The notes below the pieces were generated by a model. The model was given only the letters and a program-made list of their open reading frames with translations, made no database searches and had not been told where the DNA came from. This document shows positions 7,005-10,088 of a stretch of 10,088 bases of DNA, piece by piece. The position numbers were made by a program, and so were the translations under genes. Position 1 is the first letter of the stretch. Each line of letters begins with the position of its first letter. Source of the stretch: Bacillota bacterium (GTDB lineage Bacteria > Bacillota > Bacilli > Alicyclobacillales > SLC66); assembly GCA_021821185.1 (NCBI GenBank), contig JAKACU010000063.1, positions 1-10,088 on the forward strand, given 5' to 3'.

Positions 7005-7052
7005 CTCTTGCCGCGTATAGTGGATATAAAGGCCATTATACTGCGGGAAGGG
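7005..7052 (+). promoter_or_regulatory. Long leader hairpin that pairs with the ribosome binding site
   Basis: CTCTT (7005-7009) pairs with AAGGG (7048-7052), CCGC (7011-7014) with GCGG (7043-7046), and GTATAGTGG (7015-7023) with CCATTATAC (7033-7041). That is 18 pairs including two G-U, with one G-G mismatch and one bulged T (7042), around a 9-base loop. The 3' strand contains the Shine-Dalgarno AAGGGG (7048-7053) of the gene starting at 7061, so folding would hide it. No T-run follows. A translational switch is inferred; the pairing itself is read directly. Confidence 0.6.
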
Positions 7053-7060
7053 GTCTGTGC

Positions 7061-7687
7061 ATGCAACTTCGGCAACATCATGAGCGGCCAAAATCACGCG
7101 TGAGAAAACTGCCAGTACGAAAAAAACGCCCCATGCGCGACACGCTGAAAACGTCACGGCTGGAACCAATGACATTTACCATACGTCCGATGGATCCCGT
7201 TAGAGACGCCGAACGAGTGGGCCGTTATCACGTTGAACTGGTATTGTTGCAAAATGAACTATGGAAAACTCTTGCAGCGCGTTCCTTTGATGCGCAAGAA
7301 ACGCGCCGCCAGATGGCAAATCGTGCAGAGACACAGGGCTTTATCCGCCAAGTAAGCAATATGATGGCGCGCAAAGAAGGCATGGTATACCTTTTAGAGA
7401 CGCAAAGTCGGGAGCCTGCCGGATACATCTTTGTGACAGAGACGCTTGATCCTAACACGTTTGACCGTATAGGCATTATCGGCGAGATTTTTATCGAAGA
7501 ACCGTTTCGTGGCCGAGGGGCCGGCCGTCAAGCCCTCGCTGCAGGAGAAAAGTGGCTGATGGGTCGCGGGATTGAATCCTATCAAGTCTTTGTCACCAGA
7601 ACCAATGTGCACGCTGTAGACCTGTATCAAAAAAATGGGTATTCCGTGTATGATTATCGTATGGTGAAAGGACAAGTAAAGCAATAG
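7061..7687 (+). CDS. GNAT-family N-acetyltransferase
   Basis: A 208-residue acetyl-CoA-dependent acetyltransferase. The GNAT core shows a beta strand into IFIEEPFRGRGAGRQAL, with the acetyl-CoA pyrophosphate loop RGRGAG at 150-155, then a helix, the strand YQVFVTRTN with N182, and AVDLYQKNGYSVYDYRM, the usual C-terminal motif with Y189. The first 35 or so residues are rich in arginine and lysine and precede the domain. Start ATG 7061 has AAGGGG 7 bases upstream; an in-frame ATG at 6995 lies before this site and in-frame ATGs at 7133 and 7169 have only weak sites. The substrate cannot be named; small molecules, antibiotics and protein N-termini are all possible. It follows the PRPP synthetase homologue by 104 bases, most of which is the leader hairpin. 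Confidence 0.85.
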   Translation: MQLRQHHERPKSRVRKLPVRKKRPMRDTLKTSRLEPMTFTIRPMDPVRDAERVGRYHVELVLLQNELWKTLAARSFDAQETRRQMANRAETQGFIRQVSNMMARKEGMVYLLETQSREPAGYIFVTETLDPNTFDRIGIIGEIFIEEPFRGRGAGRQALAAGEKWLMGRGIESYQVFVTRTNVHAVDLYQKNGYSVYDYRMVKGQVKQ

Positions 7688-7704
7688 GCACTTAAGAGAA
7701 GAAG

Positions 7705-7735
7705 GCGGGCAAACGTTAGATGACGCTTTGCCCGC
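7705..7735 (-). terminator. Hairpin at the convergent gene ends
   Basis: GCGGGCAAA (7705-7713) and TTTGCCCGC (7727-7735) are perfect complements, with a further CGT/ACG pair inside. On the minus strand the stem is followed by CTTCTTCTCTT, a pyrimidine-rich but imperfect U-tract, so it probably terminates the minus-strand gene, whose last codons and stop (7716-7718) form part of the hairpin. On the plus strand no T-run follows, although the stem may still protect the 3' end of the acetyltransferase mRNA. Confidence 0.6.
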
Positions 7736-8324
7736 GTGCTGCCTGTTCTACGGTTTGTATCGGCAGCGAAATGATAAGATCTCTTGTAGCCGCATCGTAT
7801 CCGGCCAAGCGGTACGAACCAAAAGTCTTTTCTACATACAAAGTATCTTTTGCATCGTTGACCTGAATACCGTAGTGTGCGCCGTCCATGGCGATTGCGC
7901 CAAGTAAAAGCGTAGTCGGCACAGGAATGTGATCGACCGCTCCCGAGACGTTTTGCAAGGTGAAATACCCGTTTGAAACGCTCGGTACACCGGCAATGTC
8001 GACGGCAACTCGAAAGTGAAATTGGGGTACCACTTGGGCGCTGAGACGGACATGTACTGTGTCGCCTTTCATGGAAAGCGCTAGTTGCGGCGTAGAGCGC
8101 CACTGTAAAAACCGTTCCAAAGGGAAATACAGCTGTACGCGATTGGTGTTGTCTGTTGTGTCTTTTGTAACGGCGAAGACGGCGTTGTTCTGTCCCTGGT
8201 GTTCGACGTACGTCAAGGCGCCGATCACGGCACCAAAGAAAATGGCTACAGTTAGGAGAAAACCGGTAAAGACGCCCAAAGCAAAAATGCCCTTTTGGCG
8301 TTTTTTAGGTACCTGTCGTTGCAT
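7716..8324 (-). CDS. Single-pass membrane protein, possibly YpmS/DUF2140-like
   Basis: A 202-residue protein with a basic N-terminus (MQRQVPKKRQK), one hydrophobic helix at about residues 13-40 and an extracytoplasmic domain of about 160 residues with no cysteine. The topology is a signal-anchor with the bulk outside the cell. The domain is rich in beta-type segments such as GDTVHVRLSAQVVP and DTLYVEKTFG, and the order of an IPL-like helix start (YFPLERFLQW) followed by strands recalls Bacillus YpmS (DUF2140), but the likeness is weak and function is unknown. Start ATG 8324 is preceded by AAAGGAA with an 8-base gap; an in-frame ATG-type start at 8363 would include the promoter region. It is convergent with the acetyltransferase and divergent from the pseudouridine synthase. 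Confidence 0.75.
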   Translation of the reverse strand: MQRQVPKKRQKGIFALGVFTGFLLTVAIFFGAVIGALTYVEHQGQNNAVFAVTKDTTDNTNRVQLYFPLERFLQWRSTPQLALSMKGDTVHVRLSAQVVPQFHFRVAVDIAGVPSVSNGYFTLQNVSGAVDHIPVPTTLLLGAIAMDGAHYGIQVNDAKDTLYVEKTFGSYRLAGYDAATRDLIISLPIQTVEQAARGQSVI

Positions 8325-8346
8325 GCGCTCGATTCCTTTCGCTTTT

Positions 8347-8376
8347 CTTGTACAAGTATACACACGAGTTACGTGT
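8347..8376. repeat. Two small palindromes between divergent genes
   Basis: CTTGTACAAG (8347-8356) is a perfect 10-base palindrome, and ACACG (8362-8366) with CGTGT (8372-8376) are perfect arms around AGTTA. Between and across them lies TATACT on the minus strand (8355-8360), a -10-like hexamer for the membrane-protein gene, without a good -35. These could be operator sites for the divergent pair; that is weakly supported because short palindromes are common. Confidence 0.35.
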
Positions 8377-8401
8377 CCATGCCAGAAAGTTGAGGATTCT
8401 C

Positions 8402-9331
8402 TTGCTGTACTATGATCATATTGTTACGGCACAAGAAAGCGGTATGATGCTTGAGACGCTTTTACGCCCGCTGCACTTTTCGCGAAAACTGCGGCGCTTG
8501 CTAAAAGAAGAGCAGGCTGTTTTGGTCAACGGGCAAGCTTTTTATTGGCGCAACCGTGTGCTAAAAGGGGATCATATCACTGTGCGGTCTCCTTTGGATG
8601 ATCGCTTGGTCGTTGAACCGGAAGACATCCCTATAGCGGTCGCATTTGAAGATGACCATGTTTTGGTGGTTGATAAGCCTCCTGGCATGCTTATCCATCC
8701 TGTCGGTCGACAGCGCAGTCACACGCTGATGGCTGCCGTGGTTCACTATTTGCAGCAAAAAGGTGAAAATTCACGCGTTTTTTTGCTGCATCGACTTGAT
8801 CAGGACACGTCTGGTTTGGTGCTTTTGGCTAAACACAAACTCGCGCAAGAACGGCTCTCCCGTGCCTTGTTACAACGAACAATTCATCGCCGGTATACGG
8901 CGTTTGTACATGGGGTTATACAAGATGCCTTTCGCGTGATCGAAGCTCCGATTGTACCCGTGCCAGCATCCGCGACAAAACATGCTGTAGCACCTTATGG
9001 ACGGCATGCCGTGACACAGGTAATGACGATCAAGCGATACCAGGTTCAGGATGCAACGCAATTGTCACTTGATTTATTAACAGGGCGTACGCACCAAATT
9101 CGCGTACATCTGTCTTTTATCTGTCATCCCTTGATCGGCGATCCATTGTATGGAATACAGTCGATGAAGGATTCCGACTATGGCCTTGTGAGGCAGGCGT
9201 TGCATGCTTCGTTGTTGACGTTTGCACATCCGATCAGCCATAACACCGTCGTTGTTGAATCTGCGCTGCCCAGTGATCTAAGGTGTGTTGAGCGTAAGCT
9301 GGCGCAAAACGAAAGTGACCCTAATTTCTAA
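8402..9331 (+). CDS. RluA/RluD-family RNA pseudouridine synthase
   Basis: A 309-residue enzyme that converts uridine to pseudouridine in structured RNA, most likely ribosomal. An S4-like N-terminal region (about 15-65) reads SRKLRRLLKEEQAVLVNGQ and GDHITV. The catalytic domain shows FEDDHVLVVDKPPGMLIHP, then HRLDQDTSGLVLLAK with the catalytic aspartate D133, and RTHQIRVHLSFICHPLIGDPLYG near the C-terminus. All these are classic family motifs, close in style to YjbO/YhcT-type proteins of Bacilli; the exact target uridine cannot be told. The TTG at 8402 was chosen because TGAGGA (8391-8396) lies 5 bases upstream and the S4 region needs residues before the first in-frame ATG (8444); TTG 8390 and 8348 lack a spaced site. 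It is followed after 21 bases by the peptidase gene, probably in one operon. Confidence 0.92.
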   Translation: MLYYDHIVTAQESGMMLETLLRPLHFSRKLRRLLKEEQAVLVNGQAFYWRNRVLKGDHITVRSPLDDRLVVEPEDIPIAVAFEDDHVLVVDKPPGMLIHPVGRQRSHTLMAAVVHYLQQKGENSRVFLLHRLDQDTSGLVLLAKHKLAQERLSRALLQRTIHRRYTAFVHGVIQDAFRVIEAPIVPVPASATKHAVAPYGRHAVTQVMTIKRYQVQDATQLSLDLLTGRTHQIRVHLSFICHPLIGDPLYGIQSMKDSDYGLVRQALHASLLTFAHPISHNTVVVESALPSDLRCVERKLAQNESDPNF

Positions 9332-9352
9332 AGAATTGCTGGTGAGATATGT

Positions 9353-10088
9353 ATGGATGGAAAAGTGTTTTTGATGCGCTTATCCGAGGTTCCTGGAGGA
9401 AGCGGCGATGAAGGTGCCGTCGCCGCCTTTTTACAAGAGCACACCAGGGATTTGGTTGACACGGTAACCGTCGATGCGGTGGGCAATGTGATTTTGTATC
9501 GGCAAGGACATGGTTCTTCCCATCGTCCCAAGGTGATGATTGCAGCACACATGGATGAAATCACGTTAATGGTGCAGGCCATTGATGAAGGCGGTTTTTT
9601 GCGCGTCGCACAGGTAGGCGGCTTTGACCCGCGAACGCTTTTAGGCCAGGAAGTTATCGTACATAGTTTGTCAGGTAATTACGTTGGCGTGATCGGTGCC
9701 AAACCGCCGCATCTGTCATCGCCTGAGGAACGAAAAAAGACCGTTGCGCTTAAAGACTTGTTTATTGATTTGGCGATGCCGGAAGACATCGTAAAAACGC
9801 ACATTCAAATCGGAGACCGTGTAACGATTCGGCGTTCCTGTACGGAACTGTTGCACGGGCGTATTGCAGGCAAGGCCATGGATAATCGGGCAAGTGTGAC
9901 AGCCATGATGATCTGTTTGCAAGAATTGCAAGGTAAAGCGGTGCAAGCTGACGTTTATGCTGTCGGCACCATACAAGAAGAGATCGGCAGCAAGGGTGCA
10001 CAGACCGCCGCTTTTTCCATCATGCCAGATCTTGCGATCGCAATCGATGTATGCCATGGAGAGACGCCCGGGGTGGCAAGTGACTTGG
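9353..10088 (+). CDS. M42-family metallo-aminopeptidase (partial, 3' end outside window)
   Basis: The first 245 codons of a dinuclear-metal aminopeptidase of the M42 family (glutamyl aminopeptidase / tetrahedral peptidase / endoglucanase-like annotations). Ligand and catalytic residues are visible in order: H66 in AAHMDE, the bridging D177 in KAMDNRAS, the general base and ligand pair E209-E210 in QEEIGSKGA, and D232 in IDVCHGE. The inserted domain (about 70-170) includes IGAKPPHL and GDRVTI, as in the family. Start ATG 9353 follows GGTGAG (9341-9346) by 6 bases. The remaining roughly 100 residues, expected to hold the last histidine ligand, lie beyond the window. It probably trims short peptides in the cytosol, and likely shares a transcript with the pseudouridine synthase. 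Confidence 0.93.
   Translation, partial: MDGKVFLMRLSEVPGGSGDEGAVAAFLQEHTRDLVDTVTVDAVGNVILYRQGHGSSHRPKVMIAAHMDEITLMVQAIDEGGFLRVAQVGGFDPRTLLGQEVIVHSLSGNYVGVIGAKPPHLSSPEERKKTVALKDLFIDLAMPEDIVKTHIQIGDRVTIRRSCTELLHGRIAGKAMDNRASVTAMMICLQELQGKAVQADVYAVGTIQEEIGSKGAQTAAFSIMPDLAIAIDVCHGETPGVASDL

Noticed and set aside
6990..7006. AAGCT direct repeat before the leader hairpin, considered as a competing fold
   Set aside because: Five bases repeated once; the alternative AGCT-AGCT pairing is only four pairs and much weaker than the main stem.
8059..8415. 118-codon plus-strand frame opposite the membrane-protein gene
   Set aside because: Antisense to a gene with a good start site and membrane helix; cysteine- and arginine-rich shadow composition.
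1..10088. CRISPR arrays, tRNA or rRNA genes, insertion sequences, phage genes, toxin-antitoxin pairs
   Set aside because: No regularly spaced repeats, cloverleaf arms, transposase motifs or small paired genes were seen on reading both strands.

Overview
The window reads as ordinary chromosome from a Gram-positive Bacillota of the Bacilli, with moderate GC and strong AGGAGG-type ribosome binding sites. The ynbB-glnR-glnA order, an unadenylylated GSI-alpha type glutamine synthetase with a MerR-type GlnR, and a Bacillus-type LexA box point there. An Alicyclobacillaceae-like or neighbouring lineage is a guess from general resemblance, not something the sequence proves. There is no sign of phage, insertion sequence, CRISPR, tRNA or rRNA, and no gene-free stretch reaches 300 bases.

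Layout. (1) 4-3154, plus strand: a YnbB-type PLP enzyme, then glnR and glnA, closed by a clear intrinsic terminator. This is the nitrogen-assimilation block: GlnR represses its own operon and, in relatives, is controlled by feedback-inhibited glutamine synthetase. (2) 3168-3782, minus strand: lexA, with a near-consensus LexA box over its own promoter. (3) 3970-5909, plus strand, divergent from lexA: an OmpR-family response regulator and a sensor kinase that overlap by 58 bases. (4) 6003-6956, plus strand: a divergent PRPP synthetase-family protein preceded by two adjacent inverted repeats lying on a candidate promoter. (5) 7061-7687, plus strand: a GNAT acetyltransferase whose Shine-Dalgarno is predicted to sit inside a long hairpin. 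(6) 7716-8324, minus strand: a small single-pass membrane protein, possibly related to YpmS/DUF2140, convergent with the acetyltransferase and sharing a hairpin at its 3' end. (7) 8402-9331, plus strand: an RluA/RluD-family pseudouridine synthase starting at TTG. (8) 9353 to the window end, plus strand: the N-terminal part of an M42 metallo-aminopeptidase.

Most genes are conserved housekeeping or regulatory genes. The parts most worth a second look are non-coding: the hairpin that buries the acetyltransferase ribosome binding site (7005-7052), the double dyad before the PRPP synthetase homologue (5928-5972), and the outward-facing repeat before glnR (1272-1290). I found no convincing evidence of a wholly new multi-gene system.
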